A DNA stretch of 64,000 nt, from positions 40,112 through 104,111 of the forward strand of contig UQIC01000003.1 of the NCBI GenBank assembly GCA_900540985.1, written 5' to 3'. Both the position numbers and the translations under genes were made by a program. The notes beneath the pieces are model-generated. The model searched no databases. It saw only the letters and a list, made by a program, of their open reading frames with translations, and had not been told where the DNA came from. Below are positions 40,076 through 49,609 of this stretch, piece after piece (position 1 is the stretch's first letter; every line of letters starts with the position of its first letter). Origin of the DNA: an uncultured Collinsella sp. Lineage in GTDB: Bacteria > Actinomycetota > Coriobacteriia > Coriobacteriales > Coriobacteriaceae.

Positions 40076-40112
40076 AAAAACGGGACGCCGCCAAACACAG
40101 GCGACGCCCCGC
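40076..40112 (-). terminator. Terminator of the MFS gene
   Basis: The minus-strand stem CGGGGCGTCGCC pairs with GGCGGCGTCCCG (wobble pairs) around TGTGTTT and is followed by TTTTTG. Confidence 0.75.
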
Positions 40113-40225
40113 GACCTAGCTGATTCCATCATACCCACTTGGGCAAATCATTGCTCGCAAGTCGCAATGTTTATTGCGGATAACCCCAAAAGAGTACCGT
40201 GGACAGGCACAATAGCCGCTCGCTC

Positions 40226-41485
40226 CTATGCGGCATGCTCTGCCGCCCGAGTCATGCGGGACAGGCGGACCAGCAGCATAAAGCCAACGACCAGCAGCAC
40301 ACCAATGGAAAGGACGCCCAGCGACGGGTTGCCGGTCAGCGAGGTGACGACCGACACCAGGAAGGTGCCCATAACGCTTGCATAACGACCGAAGATGTCA
40401 AAGAAGCCGTAGTACTCGTTGGACTTTTCCTTGGGGATAATGCGGCCAAAGTAGCTACGGCTGAGCGCCTGCACGCCGCCCTGGAACAGGCCGACCATAA
40501 TGGCAAGCACCCAGAATTCAAAGGCGGTCTTTAGGAAGAACGCGGCGAACAGCACAATGCCCATATAGGCGGCGACTGCCACCAAGATCATGTTGAGCGT
40601 GCCCACGCGTCCGGCAAGCTTGCCGTAGATGATGGCGGACGGAAAGGCCACGAACTGCGTGACGAGCAGCGCCAGGACCAACTGGGTCGAATCGATGCCC
40701 AAGGCCGATCCGTAGCTGGTTGCCATGGAAATGACCGTGTGCACACCGTCGATATAGAAGAAGAACGCGATCATGTAGACCAGCACGGTCTTGTTGTGGG
40801 CGATCTCGCGCATGGTGTGTCCGACCTCGGAGAACACACCGCCCACGATGTGGCCGATAGTGTCCTCGGGACCGCGCTCGCGACCGTACTTTTGCTTATA
40901 GGTGCGAATGAGCGGCAGGGTAAAGATGAGCCACCAAGCACCAGTGATGATAAACGACAGACGCGTTGCCAGCATGGTAGGGACGCCAAGAGCGGGGCCA
41001 CCCATGATGAGCGCCAGGCAGATGACGAACGGCACGGTGGAACCGATGTAGCCCCAGGCATAGCCCGAGCTGGACACGGCGTCCATGCGCTCGTCGGTGG
41101 TAATGTCGGGCAGCATGGCGTCGTAGAACGTCATAGAAGAGTTAAGGCCGATGGTGCACAGCACGTACACGGTCAAAAATGCCATGGCGGACATTGGGAT
41201 AGCCTGCGCCAAGCAAAGCACCAGGCCCGTGAGGAAGAAGCCCAAGAAGAACTTGATCTTGTTGCCGGCGTAGTCGGCAAGCGCGCCCAGAATGGGCATG
41301 AGCATGGCGATGACCAGCGAGGCGATCGTCTGCGCATTGCCCCAGGCGACCACCAGGTCGGCCGAAGAAGCGCCGGTATTGATGGCGTTAAAGTAAATGG
41401 GCACCACCGAGGTATTGAGCAGCACGAGGGCCGAATTACCCACATCATACATAACCCAGTTACGCTCGAGCTTGGTGTATTTCAT
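40226..41485 (-). CDS. MFS transporter, UMF1/Atg22-like family
   Basis: A membrane transporter of 419 residues with about 12 helices. The N-terminus MKYTKLERNWVMYDVGNSA and GALADYAGNKIKFF (loop 2-3 motif) are hallmarks of the UMF1 group related to Atg22, thought to export amino acids or other small solutes. FYDAMLPDIT and GGVQALSRSYFGRIIP are further conserved loops. AAGGGT lies before the ATG. It is the last gene after the second LytS/LytTR operon and the phospholipase-like gene, separated by 101 bases. Substrate unknown. Confidence 0.88.
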   Translation of the reverse strand: MKYTKLERNWVMYDVGNSALVLLNTSVVPIYFNAINTGASSADLVVAWGNAQTIASLVIAMLMPILGALADYAGNKIKFFLGFFLTGLVLCLAQAIPMSAMAFLTVYVLCTIGLNSSMTFYDAMLPDITTDERMDAVSSSGYAWGYIGSTVPFVICLALIMGGPALGVPTMLATRLSFIITGAWWLIFTLPLIRTYKQKYGRERGPEDTIGHIVGGVFSEVGHTMREIAHNKTVLVYMIAFFFYIDGVHTVISMATSYGSALGIDSTQLVLALLVTQFVAFPSAIIYGKLAGRVGTLNMILVAVAAYMGIVLFAAFFLKTAFEFWVLAIMVGLFQGGVQALSRSYFGRIIPKEKSNEYYGFFDIFGRYASVMGTFLVSVVTSLTGNPSLGVLSIGVLLVVGFMLLVRLSRMTRAAEHAA

Positions 41486-41586
41486 GGACAGGGACCCTTC
41501 GTATTTGCCCGATATGCAGTTAGTTCATCGTACCCCAATTGTCCAGAAGCACCGGTAAGGATTCGGCAAAGGGGCACGCACGGGCC

Positions 41587-42531
41587 CTATTCCTCGCGGT
41601 CGAACTCCTCATCGGCATTGAGCACGCGACCGCTGTAGTTGACGTGACCGGTCACGGCATCCATGTCACCGGTCTCGATAAAACGTGCGACCGTGCACTC
41701 GTAATCGACCAGCGCGCGATCAAAGACCTCGGGGAAACTCTCGTTCGAGACCTCGTCGGTAAAGGGATTCTTCCATGTCAGATGGCCCAGGTTACCGGTG
41801 CGCTCGGGCAGCTCCGTCGTCACGCGATGGGCAAGGCCGTCGAGCAGCGAGTAGTCGTGCACCAAGCCCTCAACCAGCGAGATCGCGCGCGTCTTTGCGG
41901 AGCCGGCCGGCTCAATCGCGCGGTAAAGTCGCTGCATATTGGCAACGGCAGCACCGTACTCCCCTGCCGGAATGTCAATGCCGTACACGCGTCCGGCAAC
42001 ATAGCTCATCAGCACGCCGGCCACGCGATTGATGCGATCGGTGGTGACGATCTCGCCCGCCGGCGGATAATCGTCGACCGTAGCGCCATCGCGTTTAAGC
42101 TGCAGCATCAGCACATCCAGGTCGCTCTCGATCACGGCATGGACCTGACTGCTCGAGTTCTCAAGCTCTGAATCGGACTCCACGATGCCAAACTGCTGCT
42201 CATAGACAAAGGGGTGGGCGTTGCGGTCGAGCACGTAATGAGACAGCAGGCCCAGCGCAAAGGCGCGACCCAAGCTGGCGTCGCGCGGCAGCAGATGCGA
42301 CACGCCGTCGCGCAGGCACGCGAACTGGCGAGACATGCGCGACCGATGCATGACCTGCGCCAGCAGCGTGCAGTCGGAAACACGCGGTGTCAGAATGTGA
42401 AAGAAGAACGGGTCGGGGCCTTGGTTGCCCAAGATAAAGGCAATGCGCTCTTCATCGGACGTGATGACGCCCTGCGGAAGACGGTCGATGCTTTCCTCGC
42501 CAAACAGATGATGGGTGATAAGCGCGGGCAT
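41587..42531 (-). CDS. Zinc-dependent phospholipase C-like protein
   Basis: The protein has 314 residues. The metal ligands expected of this all-helical family are seen in MPALITHHLFG (residues 1-11), GNQGPDPFFFHI (about 35-46) and LGLLSHYVLDRNAHPFVYE (about 93-111). The His/Asp pattern H-x3-D-x3-HP is typical of the cytosolic PF00882-type proteins. Lacking a signal peptide, it is not a secreted toxin; its phospholipid or phosphoester substrate is unknown. The start at 42531 has GAAAGGA upstream. It lies 92 bases after the second LytTR regulator, possibly in the same transcript. Confidence 0.78.
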   Translation of the reverse strand: MPALITHHLFGEESIDRLPQGVITSDEERIAFILGNQGPDPFFFHILTPRVSDCTLLAQVMHRSRMSRQFACLRDGVSHLLPRDASLGRAFALGLLSHYVLDRNAHPFVYEQQFGIVESDSELENSSSQVHAVIESDLDVLMLQLKRDGATVDDYPPAGEIVTTDRINRVAGVLMSYVAGRVYGIDIPAGEYGAAVANMQRLYRAIEPAGSAKTRAISLVEGLVHDYSLLDGLAHRVTTELPERTGNLGHLTWKNPFTDEVSNESFPEVFDRALVDYECTVARFIETGDMDAVTGHVNYSGRVLNADEEFDREE

Positions 42532-42623
42532 AATGATCCTTTCGATTTCATTCGATGCCACCCATTATGCCCACCGCGCGCCCATGCCAAACCTGCGATG
42601 GTAAACGACGGCACGCAGACCGT

Positions 42624-43358
42624 CTACGCAAGCCCCAAGTGTGCTTTAACCTCGGCAGCGCGACGGCGGGACACGGGCACCGTCGAGGTTACGCGATCGA
42701 GCCTGAGCTCCATAAGACCCGTGGAACCGATCTCGACATTGTGCACGTCTTCCAAATTGACCAGATAGCTGCGATGAACGCGAATAAAGCCCTCGGAGAC
42801 CAAGCGACGCTCGAGCGAAGAGATCGACTCATTGATCAGGTACGTTCCCTCGGCGCAGATGGCGTTGCAAAAATCGGCGCGCGCCTCAAAGTAGCAGACG
42901 TCTGCGGCGGGAATGAACACCTTTTTGCCCCCGCGGTCCACCGTCAGACGCAAAGGCTGGCGCGGAGCGTGGATAACACGACGGACACCCAAGGCTGCCT
43001 CGATCTTGTCGAGTGCCTTTGACAGGCGTGCGTCCTCGACCGGCTTGACGACATAATCGACGGCATCGAGGTTATAGGCATCAGCCGCATACTCGGCAAA
43101 CGCCGTCACAAACACAACCACCGGCGGCGTCTTTAGGTTCTGCAGCGTCTCGGCAAGCTCAATTCCCGAGCGACCGGGCATGGTAATGTCTAAAAACAAC
43201 ACGTCGGGCTTGTTCGACAGAATCGACTCCACGGCTTCGGTGACATTGCCCGCCTCGGCAATCTGACCCGCACGCGCATCCTTTTCCAACAGATAGCGTA
43301 GCTCAGCCCTAATGGGAGGTTCGTCATCAACCACCAAGATGTTCCAGCCTTCGGACAT
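42624..43358 (-). CDS. LytTR-family response regulator, system 2
   Basis: A regulator of 244 residues with a receiver (NILVVDDEPPIRAELRYLL; VLFLDITMPGRSG with phospho-Asp at about 57; YVVKPVEDARL) and a LytTR domain (about 140-240, with ADVCYFEARADFCNAIC and FIRVHRSYLVNLEDV). Nearly every motif is shared with the regulator at 36738, including the RSELRFLLE/RAELRYLLE helix and the end PVSRRR, so the two systems are paralogues. GAGGGGAAG precedes the ATG. The kinase lies 38 bases upstream. Confidence 0.93.
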   Translation of the reverse strand: MSEGWNILVVDDEPPIRAELRYLLEKDARAGQIAEAGNVTEAVESILSNKPDVLFLDITMPGRSGIELAETLQNLKTPPVVVFVTAFAEYAADAYNLDAVDYVVKPVEDARLSKALDKIEAALGVRRVIHAPRQPLRLTVDRGGKKVFIPAADVCYFEARADFCNAICAEGTYLINESISSLERRLVSEGFIRVHRSYLVNLEDVHNVEIGSTGLMELRLDRVTSTVPVSRRRAAEVKAHLGLA

Positions 43359-43396
43359 ATGTGCTTCCCCTCTTTTTCTCTCAATCCAACCGCGTG

Positions 43397-44788
43397 CTAC
43401 GCCGTCAACGGCGCGGGCTCATGCGGCTCGCCGTTCAGCTCGACGATGACCTGCGTTCCCACGCCCTCCTGGGACTTCACGCGCATGCCGGAATCTTCTC
43501 CGTAAAAGAAATGGATGCGCTGAAGCACGTTGAAGAGCGCCAGGCCGCAACCTCGCTTGACGGAGCCGTCGGCGGTAATGCTCTCGGGCTCCTCCAGGCG
43601 ATGCTGCTCAAACAGATGCGCGCAGACTTCTTCGCTCATACCGATGCCGTCGTCCTCGACGATGATCTCCAAACCGTCATCGGTCTCGAAAGCCCTAACA
43701 TGAATAGAAAGCGGCTCGGTCTCGCGCTGCGCATGCTTGATGCAGTTTTCGAGCAGCGGCTGCAAGATAAACGGCGGTACCAGGCTGTCGCGCACCTCAA
43801 AGTCGATGTCGACCGAAACGCGCAGACGGCCGTCGCCATACCGGGCCTGCATAAGATTGATATAACGAGTGCCCTGTTCCACCTCGTGCTCGAGCGTGGT
43901 GAGCGTATCGGAGTCAGAAAGCGTCTGACGATAGTAGTTGGAAAAGTCGATCAGCAGCGATCGCGCCTTGTCGGGCTCGGTTCGAACGAGCGACACGATC
44001 GTGCTAATGGTATTGAATAGAAAATGCGGGTCGACCTGCGACTGCAGGGCGCGAAGCTCAACGCGGGCTGTGAGCTCGTCCTGGCGCTCGAGCTCAAAGC
44101 TGGCGAGCTGCGTGGAAATTAGGTCGGCAAAACCCGAGGCAAGGGCCGTCTGGCGCATATCGATGCTGCTCAGGCGAGGGTAATACAGCTCGAGTGTGCC
44201 CACGCAATACCCGCGCACGGTAAGCGGCGCGACGATGCCGGCGCGCAGGCGGGGAAAATAGCCGCCCGTCTCATTGGAGGTGTCACGCGAAAACACGCTC
44301 TGCTCGCCCGTCTCAATCACACTGAGCGTGGTCTTGAGCACGACCGGGGTGCCGGCGGGGCACTTTGCCGAGTCCTCGCCCCAGCTTGCCAACACCTGTT
44401 TGCCATCGGTAAAGCAGATGGCAGAGGCGATGGTCTCGGACAGGATGATCTTAGAAGCACCCAGGGCAGCTTCGGGCGTAAGGCCACGCGATGTATAGGC
44501 GAATATTTTTGATGCGATGGCAAGCGTACGGTCGGTTGCGCTCGATGTGAGGTCATCGGGGACCACAAAGACATACGAGAAAAAGAAGCACAGCATGACC
44601 AGGCCGGCAATAACGACAACGCCCGGAACGGGATTGGGATTATCGGTTAAATCCCAGATAAGCAGCAGGATAAGCGCCGGAACGACAACACCGAGCAGGA
44701 TGGCCTGGACCACATGCTGGGCCGTACGAAAGACCTTGGTAGAGTTGTAGCTCTTGCCCAGAATCAGCCTGTTTAAATCCACCGTCAT
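43397..44788 (-). CDS. LytS-type sensor histidine kinase, system 2
   Basis: A kinase of 463 residues. Two membrane helices (about 28-45 and 56-76) are followed by a GAF-like region (about 95-235), the phosphoacceptor motif QVDPHFLFNTISTI (about 255), and the ATP-binding motifs LQPLLENCIKHA, VEDDGIGM and GCGLALFNV. It is paralogous to the kinase at 37527 (DMRQTALASGFADLISTQL matches DRTQYALASGFAEILSTQL). The ATG at 44788 abuts AAAAGGGG. The in-frame GTG two codons later (44782) has 6-base spacing and may be the true start. It forms a pair with the regulator downstream. Confidence 0.92.
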   Translation of the reverse strand: MTVDLNRLILGKSYNSTKVFRTAQHVVQAILLGVVVPALILLLIWDLTDNPNPVPGVVVIAGLVMLCFFFSYVFVVPDDLTSSATDRTLAIASKIFAYTSRGLTPEAALGASKIILSETIASAICFTDGKQVLASWGEDSAKCPAGTPVVLKTTLSVIETGEQSVFSRDTSNETGGYFPRLRAGIVAPLTVRGYCVGTLELYYPRLSSIDMRQTALASGFADLISTQLASFELERQDELTARVELRALQSQVDPHFLFNTISTIVSLVRTEPDKARSLLIDFSNYYRQTLSDSDTLTTLEHEVEQGTRYINLMQARYGDGRLRVSVDIDFEVRDSLVPPFILQPLLENCIKHAQRETEPLSIHVRAFETDDGLEIIVEDDGIGMSEEVCAHLFEQHRLEEPESITADGSVKRGCGLALFNVLQRIHFFYGEDSGMRVKSQEGVGTQVIVELNGEPHEPAPLTA

Positions 44789-44814
44789 CCCCTTTTATCT
44801 ATCGCACCCATAGC

Positions 44815-44840
44815 AATAAAGAGGGCCGCAAGCGACCCTC
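44815..44840 (-). terminator. Terminator of the permease/amidohydrolase operon
   Basis: The minus-strand GAGGGTCGC pairs with GCGGCCCTC and is followed by TTTATT, 60 bases after the amidohydrolase stop. Confidence 0.75.
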
Positions 44841-44899
44841 TCCATTGCATTATGCAATCAAATACTGTGTTTTACATCCAGTCGTCGATGAACGGTAGT

Positions 44900-46177
44900 T
44901 TAGGCGCTGTATTTGTTGGCCTCGCCAAAGGTGCCAGCCTCGACGATCCAGCCGTCCTTCATGATGACGTCCATGTTGTCGGTGTTGAGCACGTGGATGT
45001 CGGCGGCGACGTCACCGTTGACGACCAGCAGGTCGGCGCACTTGCCGGCCTCGATGGAACCGGTCTCGTCCTCGATGTGGCACATCTTGGCACCGTTGAG
45101 GGTGGCACAGGTGATGGTCTCGACCGGGGTGAAGCCGATCTTGTCGACGAACTCGTACATCTCCTCGATGGAGCAGGTGCCGTACGGGGTGACGAAGGAG
45201 AAGGAGTCGGAGCCGATCGTCATGACGACGCCGCGCTTCTTGGCCTCGCGCAGGCAGTCGTAGTTGCGCTGCAGCTCCTTCTCGACCAGGGTGCCCTCGT
45301 ACTTGTCGTGCAGCTCGGGGACGTAGACGGGCGGATAGGTGGCGTACCAGGTGGGCAGGAAGGCGATCGTCGGGGTGAAGAAGGTGCCCTGCTCGGCCAT
45401 GAGGTCCATGGTGCGCTCATCGATATCGAAACCGTGAATCAGCTGCTCGCAGCCAAAGCGAACGGAATCGTAGGCAGCGGCGTGGTTGTTGTAGCAGTGG
45501 CTCCACACGGGGATGCCGACCATCTTTGCCTCGTCGACCACGGCCTGAATCTCCTCGGAGCAGTAGTGCTGGTCGCGACCGGAGTCCCAGCGCCAGATGC
45601 CGCCACCGGTAGCCCAGATCTTGATGGCATCGGGGTTCTCGCGCAGGCGACGACGGACGGCCTTGCGCAGATCCCAAGGACCGTCGACCTGGTCGCCCCA
45701 GGGATGGGATTCCTTGTTGAGCTCCTGGGTGCAGTGGTGAGAGTCACCGTGGCCGGCAACGCGGCAGAAACCGAGGCCGGTGGCCAGAACGCGCGGGCCC
45801 TTAAAGACGCCCTTGTCGATGCAGTCACGGATCTGGATACCAAAGCGGCCGATCTCGCAGACGGTGGTGAGGCCGTGGGTGAGGCAGTCGTAGGCCTGCT
45901 TGACGGCGACGGCCTGCTTCTCGAGGAGCGGCTGCATGACCCAATCGGTATCATCGTCGGTCAGGTTGCCCGAGAAGTGCAGATGGGTGTCGATCAGGCC
46001 GGGAAGGACGGTCTTGCCGGCGGCGTCGATGACCTCAACGCCCTCGGGAAGGTTCTGCATAGTGCCGGCGTACTCGATCTTGCCGTTGTCGTCGACGAGA
46101 ACGAGGGAGTTCTCGACCGGCTCGGCACCGGTACCGTCGATGAGCTTGCCGCCAACGATTGCATACTTAGTGGACAT
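44900..46177 (-). CDS. Metal-dependent amidohydrolase (prolidase/imidazolonepropionase-like)
   Basis: A cytosolic amidohydrolase of 425 residues. Metal ligands are HLH in LIDTHLHFSG (about 62-71), a likely carboxylated Lys in AIKIWATGGG, His in WSHCYNNH and LIHGFDI, and Asp in TIGSDSFS. The TIM barrel is framed by two beta-sandwich parts (residues 1-55 and about 375-425, the latter with GSIEAGKCADLLVVNGD). The group includes Xaa-Pro dipeptidases and enzymes on cyclic amides or N-acyl amino acids. The permease 132 bases upstream is probably in the same operon and may import the substrate. TAAGGAGG precedes the ATG. Confidence 0.82.
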   Translation of the reverse strand: MSTKYAIVGGKLIDGTGAEPVENSLVLVDDNGKIEYAGTMQNLPEGVEVIDAAGKTVLPGLIDTHLHFSGNLTDDDTDWVMQPLLEKQAVAVKQAYDCLTHGLTTVCEIGRFGIQIRDCIDKGVFKGPRVLATGLGFCRVAGHGDSHHCTQELNKESHPWGDQVDGPWDLRKAVRRRLRENPDAIKIWATGGGIWRWDSGRDQHYCSEEIQAVVDEAKMVGIPVWSHCYNNHAAAYDSVRFGCEQLIHGFDIDERTMDLMAEQGTFFTPTIAFLPTWYATYPPVYVPELHDKYEGTLVEKELQRNYDCLREAKKRGVVMTIGSDSFSFVTPYGTCSIEEMYEFVDKIGFTPVETITCATLNGAKMCHIEDETGSIEAGKCADLLVVNGDVAADIHVLNTDNMDVIMKDGWIVEAGTFGEANKYSA

Positions 46178-46309
46178 GGTTCCTCCTTATGGATCCATAT
46201 ATGTGGGCGAGGCCGTGTTGGATCGCGGCCTCACAAAGCTACCCAAGTGATGCCGGGCTCGGTGCGCAGGAGAGAGGGCACCGCGCACCCGATCCGCCCC
46301 GGCTAGGCG

Positions 46310-47761
46310 TTACTTTTTGCGGGAATTGGTGAAAGCCATGAGGGCCAGGCCAATAGCCAACCAGCCGATCACGATGCTCCACTCCACCATGTTGAGGGAG
46401 GCGGGAGAGAACGGAATCACGAGCAGGCCGATGATGATGGCGCAGGCAGCGATAGCGAGGCCGATGCCAAACTTGCCGCCGGGCACCTCGTAGGGACGAG
46501 GCAGGTCGGGCTCGGTGAAGCGCATGCGCAGGCAGGCGAGGGCGACCATACCGCAGGAGAAGATGAAGGCGAGAGCCGACACGTTGGTCAGAGGGATGAG
46601 CATGTTCTTGCCCAGGAACGGACCGATGACGGTGATAACGCCCAGAACGACGCAGGCGAGCTTGGGAGCGCCGGACTTGGGGTCGACCTCGGCGAACTTC
46701 TCGGGCAGTTGGCCCTTGCGGCCCATGGCGAGCATGATGCGGCTCGTGGCGCCGTAGAAGGAGTTCATCGGGCCCATGGGTCCAAGCGTGGCGATGACGA
46801 GCATGGCCAGGTACAGGAGCATGTTGATACCCTTGAGGCAGGCAAGCGCGGGAACCGGACTCTTAACAAACTCATGCCAGTCGAGGATGGTGCCGAACGA
46901 GTAGATGCAGACCATGTAAAAGCCGCCGGCGGCCAGCAGGGCCAGGGAGATGATCTTGCCGAACTTGTTCCAGTTGAGGCCCTCGGCTGCTTCCTCAGCC
47001 TGCTGAGGAATGGTGTCGAAACCGGCGTAGAAGAACGGGGTCAGAACCAGGACCGACACGATGCCGGCGAACAGGCTGGTGCTCTCGGTAGCGGCCTTGC
47101 CGCCGCCAGCACCGGCGACCTGGGAGAACACGGGCATGGCGTTGTCCGGCGAGCCGGTGAACAGCGAGACGCCCATGGCGAGCAGCATGCCGCAGAGCAG
47201 GGCCTTGGTCAGGAAGGCCTGGAGCTTGGCGGCCGAGCTGGCACCGCGGAAGTTGAGGAAGATGACGTAGACTGCAAAGCCGAGCGCAATCAGCGTCGGG
47301 AACAGGTAAACGTCGGCGCCCAGGATGGTGTAGAGCTTGACGGCGCGCAGCCACTCAAGACCGGGCAGGCTGCCGAACATCTCGGACACGAGGGTCGAAA
47401 TGGCGATGGCCTCCCACGGGCACAGGATACCGTTGCCCAGAGCCAAAAGCCATCCGGTGATGTAGCTCAGCGTACGGCCAAAGCTACGGTCGACATACTC
47501 GACGATGCCGCCCGAGATGGGGATAGCAGCCGTGAGCTCACCGAAAACAGCTCCGACAGGCACGAGGAAGATTGCACCCAAGAGGAATGCGATCATAGCG
47601 GGAACGGGGCCGCCGCCCACGACCATCCAGTCGCCGACCTGCAGAACCCAACCGGTGCCGATGATGGCACCGAAACCGATGGTGAAGAAGTTCCAGAGCG
47701 AAAGCGTTTTCTTCATGCCGCCGTTATCCTCGACTGCAACTTCTGCGTTCTTGTCCGCCAT
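46310..47761 (-). CDS. APC-family amino-acid permease
   Basis: A membrane transporter of 483 residues with about 12 helices. The first helix carries TIGFGAIIGTGWVLQVGDW (about 27-45), the unwound substrate site of the APC fold. PISGGIVEYVDRSFG, FFYAGFDTIPQQAEEA and GATSRIMLAMGRKGQLP are further conserved segments. The start at 47761 has AAGGAGGGG upstream. It is probably co-transcribed with the amidohydrolase, so peptides, acyl amino acids or related amides are plausible substrates. Confidence 0.9.
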   Translation of the reverse strand: MADKNAEVAVEDNGGMKKTLSLWNFFTIGFGAIIGTGWVLQVGDWMVVGGGPVPAMIAFLLGAIFLVPVGAVFGELTAAIPISGGIVEYVDRSFGRTLSYITGWLLALGNGILCPWEAIAISTLVSEMFGSLPGLEWLRAVKLYTILGADVYLFPTLIALGFAVYVIFLNFRGASSAAKLQAFLTKALLCGMLLAMGVSLFTGSPDNAMPVFSQVAGAGGGKAATESTSLFAGIVSVLVLTPFFYAGFDTIPQQAEEAAEGLNWNKFGKIISLALLAAGGFYMVCIYSFGTILDWHEFVKSPVPALACLKGINMLLYLAMLVIATLGPMGPMNSFYGATSRIMLAMGRKGQLPEKFAEVDPKSGAPKLACVVLGVITVIGPFLGKNMLIPLTNVSALAFIFSCGMVALACLRMRFTEPDLPRPYEVPGGKFGIGLAIAACAIIIGLLVIPFSPASLNMVEWSIVIGWLAIGLALMAFTNSRKK

Positions 47762-48121
47762 TGTTCCCCTCCTTTCCTTTTTGACGCCCCTTGACGTCAC
47801 CCCTTGCGCAGTCTGTTTTGCCGCGCGCTTTTACTTCGTGGCTTTACAATACGGCCTTGGCGCAGCATGGCCGCCCATGGCTCGACCGAAGGCCGAACTC
47901 GCATATGAGCGGCGCCGTTTTTGGGACGAACGGCACGGTTTGCCGTTCATTGTTGCCGCCCGTCCGACGGGCGTACGTTCATCGGACGCATAGAGAGATG
48001 TTTTTGAGGCCGTGTGTTTTGCGCCTTTCGTACCGTTTACCGAGCTTTTGACGCGCAGACCCATTTGTTGCACATCTTTTTTGTAGGATAGACAGGTTAT
48101 ACATGAGACAAGGCGGTACGA
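47762..48121. other. Divergent intergenic region
   Basis: 360 bases between the permease and the C39-like gene, which diverge. Apart from the permease ribosome binding site and an AT-rich stretch before 48122 (TTGCAC, TAGGATAGAC, TTATACAT), which may hold that gene's promoter, I see no gene, RNA or repeat. Confidence 0.5.
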
Positions 48122-49156
48122 ATGGCATACGGATACAACGACGGTGATCAACGGCGACAAAGCGTTCGCCTTGCTGGCCGTACCACGCCGACGCCCGGAA
48201 GTGCCACGAGCAGCAATCCACAACGCACTCAAGAACAACCCAGGCCTTCGTCTCGGCAGCAGGCAAGCAGAACGCGGCAGAGTGGCCGTCCGAGCACGGG
48301 CACAAGCGCGCAGCAAGATAGCCGCTTGGGCGCGCGCACTCGACAGCGTCAGGCCGAGGTTCCGCAACTGCGCCGCAACGGCGTACGTCAGCCCGGCATC
48401 CATATCAACCGCTTCTTTTCGCATCCCCAAGGCGGACGCGACGGCAAGCCTTGCCGCTCGACATCGCACGTGAATGCCCCTGCCCTGCCGGCCCGTCGAC
48501 TTCGCCTCGCACTGTGCTCTATCCTCACCTGTCTGGTCTTTGTGCTTATGAGCTCCTGTATGTCCCACGGCTCGGCCGGTCTCGGTCCCACCGCCGAGGA
48601 CAAGCTGCTCAAGGCCCCCGTCGCGCCCGGTTATTCTTTCGCCTTTTCGACCCCGCGCTCGCAATGGCAAGCCGGCACGATGCCCCATATCTATCAGATC
48701 GACCCTGCGTGGTCTGAGCTGCCTTACGCCGGCGGCACCATCCGCCAAAATGCCTGCGGGCCTACGTGCCTCACCATGGTCTATATCTTTAAGACGGGAC
48801 GCACCGATATGACCCCCGTCGATATGTGCGCGCTTTCCGAGGCGGGCAATTACGCCCCCACCGGTGCAACCGAATGGTCGTTTATGACGAGCGGCGCGTG
48901 GCAGTTGGGACTTAACGGAACGGAGCTCCATAACGATCGCGACTCTATGACTCAGGCGCTGCGTTCGGGAGCGCCCGTCATCGCCGCCGTTCGGCCGGGC
49001 ACCTTTACCAACGTGGGCCACTACATTGTGCTTTACGGTATTGACGACACCGACCAGATTGAAGTCTTCGATCCCAACTCGGCCAGCCGCAGCGCCCGCC
49101 GCTGGGGCGTCGTAGAGGTCCTCAACGAAGTCGAAGCCATGTGGGCCTACTACTAG
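48122..49156 (+). CDS. Membrane-anchored C39-like cysteine peptidase-fold protein
   Basis: The protein has 344 residues. A long disordered, basic N-terminal part rich in Ser, Gln and Arg (about 1-125) is followed by a membrane helix (LRLALCSILTCLVFVLMSS, about 127-145) and an outer C39_2-type domain (about 185-340). The catalytic Cys is in QNACGPTCLTMVY (about 213), the His in NVGHYIVLYG (about 300) and the Asp in FDPNS (about 317). The orientation puts the enzyme outside the membrane. Double-glycine leader peptidases share the fold, but no bacteriocin or ABC partner is nearby. AAGGCGG lies 5 bases before the ATG. The substrate is unknown. Confidence 0.78.
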   Translation: MAYGYNDGDQRRQSVRLAGRTTPTPGSATSSNPQRTQEQPRPSSRQQASRTRQSGRPSTGTSAQQDSRLGARTRQRQAEVPQLRRNGVRQPGIHINRFFSHPQGGRDGKPCRSTSHVNAPALPARRLRLALCSILTCLVFVLMSSCMSHGSAGLGPTAEDKLLKAPVAPGYSFAFSTPRSQWQAGTMPHIYQIDPAWSELPYAGGTIRQNACGPTCLTMVYIFKTGRTDMTPVDMCALSEAGNYAPTGATEWSFMTSGAWQLGLNGTELHNDRDSMTQALRSGAPVIAAVRPGTFTNVGHYIVLYGIDDTDQIEVFDPNSASRSARRWGVVEVLNEVEAMWAYY

Positions 49157-49165
49157 TCATTGGGC

Positions 49166-49510
49166 ACTCATTGGGGACAGACTTAAATGAGTGGTCGTCG
49201 GGGACAGTCTTACGGACGCCGGCCGAGAGCAGACGAAAAGGGCCATCCCGAACTGCTTGGAACTGCCAGCACGGAAAGCGCATCCTGCTTTGGGGCCCAA
49301 TAGCGGGGTGCGCTTTCCGTTAGCGGCCCGTTTGGGAAACTAGGGACCGCTTTTCGACAATAATCCGGGATGCATTTTCCGATTGAGGGCCTCAAGGGAA
49401 ACCGCACCCCATGTTGGACGCTCATTCTGGGATGTGCTTTCCGCAGTTGATCGATGCGGCCTTTAAGGACTGTCCCAAGCTGCCGGCAGGAAAGGAACGT
49501 CCCCAAGTGC
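49166..49510. repeat. Compound repeat region: GGGGACAG and GATGCGCTTTCCG motifs
   Basis: ACTCATTGGGGACAGACTT with its partner arm AATGAGT (49166-49192) and TCGGGGACAGTCTTA come first. A hairpin ACGGAAAGCGCA/TGCGCTTTCCGT (49271-49282 with 49309-49320) follows, then GGGATGCATTTTCCG (about 49368) and GGGATGTGCTTTCCGCAG (about 49429), and finally GGAACGTCCCC near 49495. No gene is seen. The same two motifs occur together at 55256-55354. Confidence 0.65.
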
Positions 49511-49563
49511 CGGGTTTCCACAGCCTGCAATGCTCCTCATGAACAGCCGCCTCAATAACAAAA

Positions 49564-49592
49564 GCCCCCGCGGCCGAAGCGGACCGCGGGGG
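49564..49592 (-). terminator. Terminator of the cellobiose-type PTS operon
   Basis: The minus-strand GCCCCCGCGG pairs with CCGCGGGGGC around a 9-base loop and is followed by TTTTGTTATT, 18 bases after the glucosidase stop. Confidence 0.88.
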
Positions 49593-49609
49593 CAACAGAC
49601 CTGCAAGAG

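Noticed and set aside
48122..49156. Bacteriocin leader peptidase/exporter
   Set aside because: The C39-like domain is on a single-helix anchor with no ABC transporter domains and no double-glycine peptide gene nearby.
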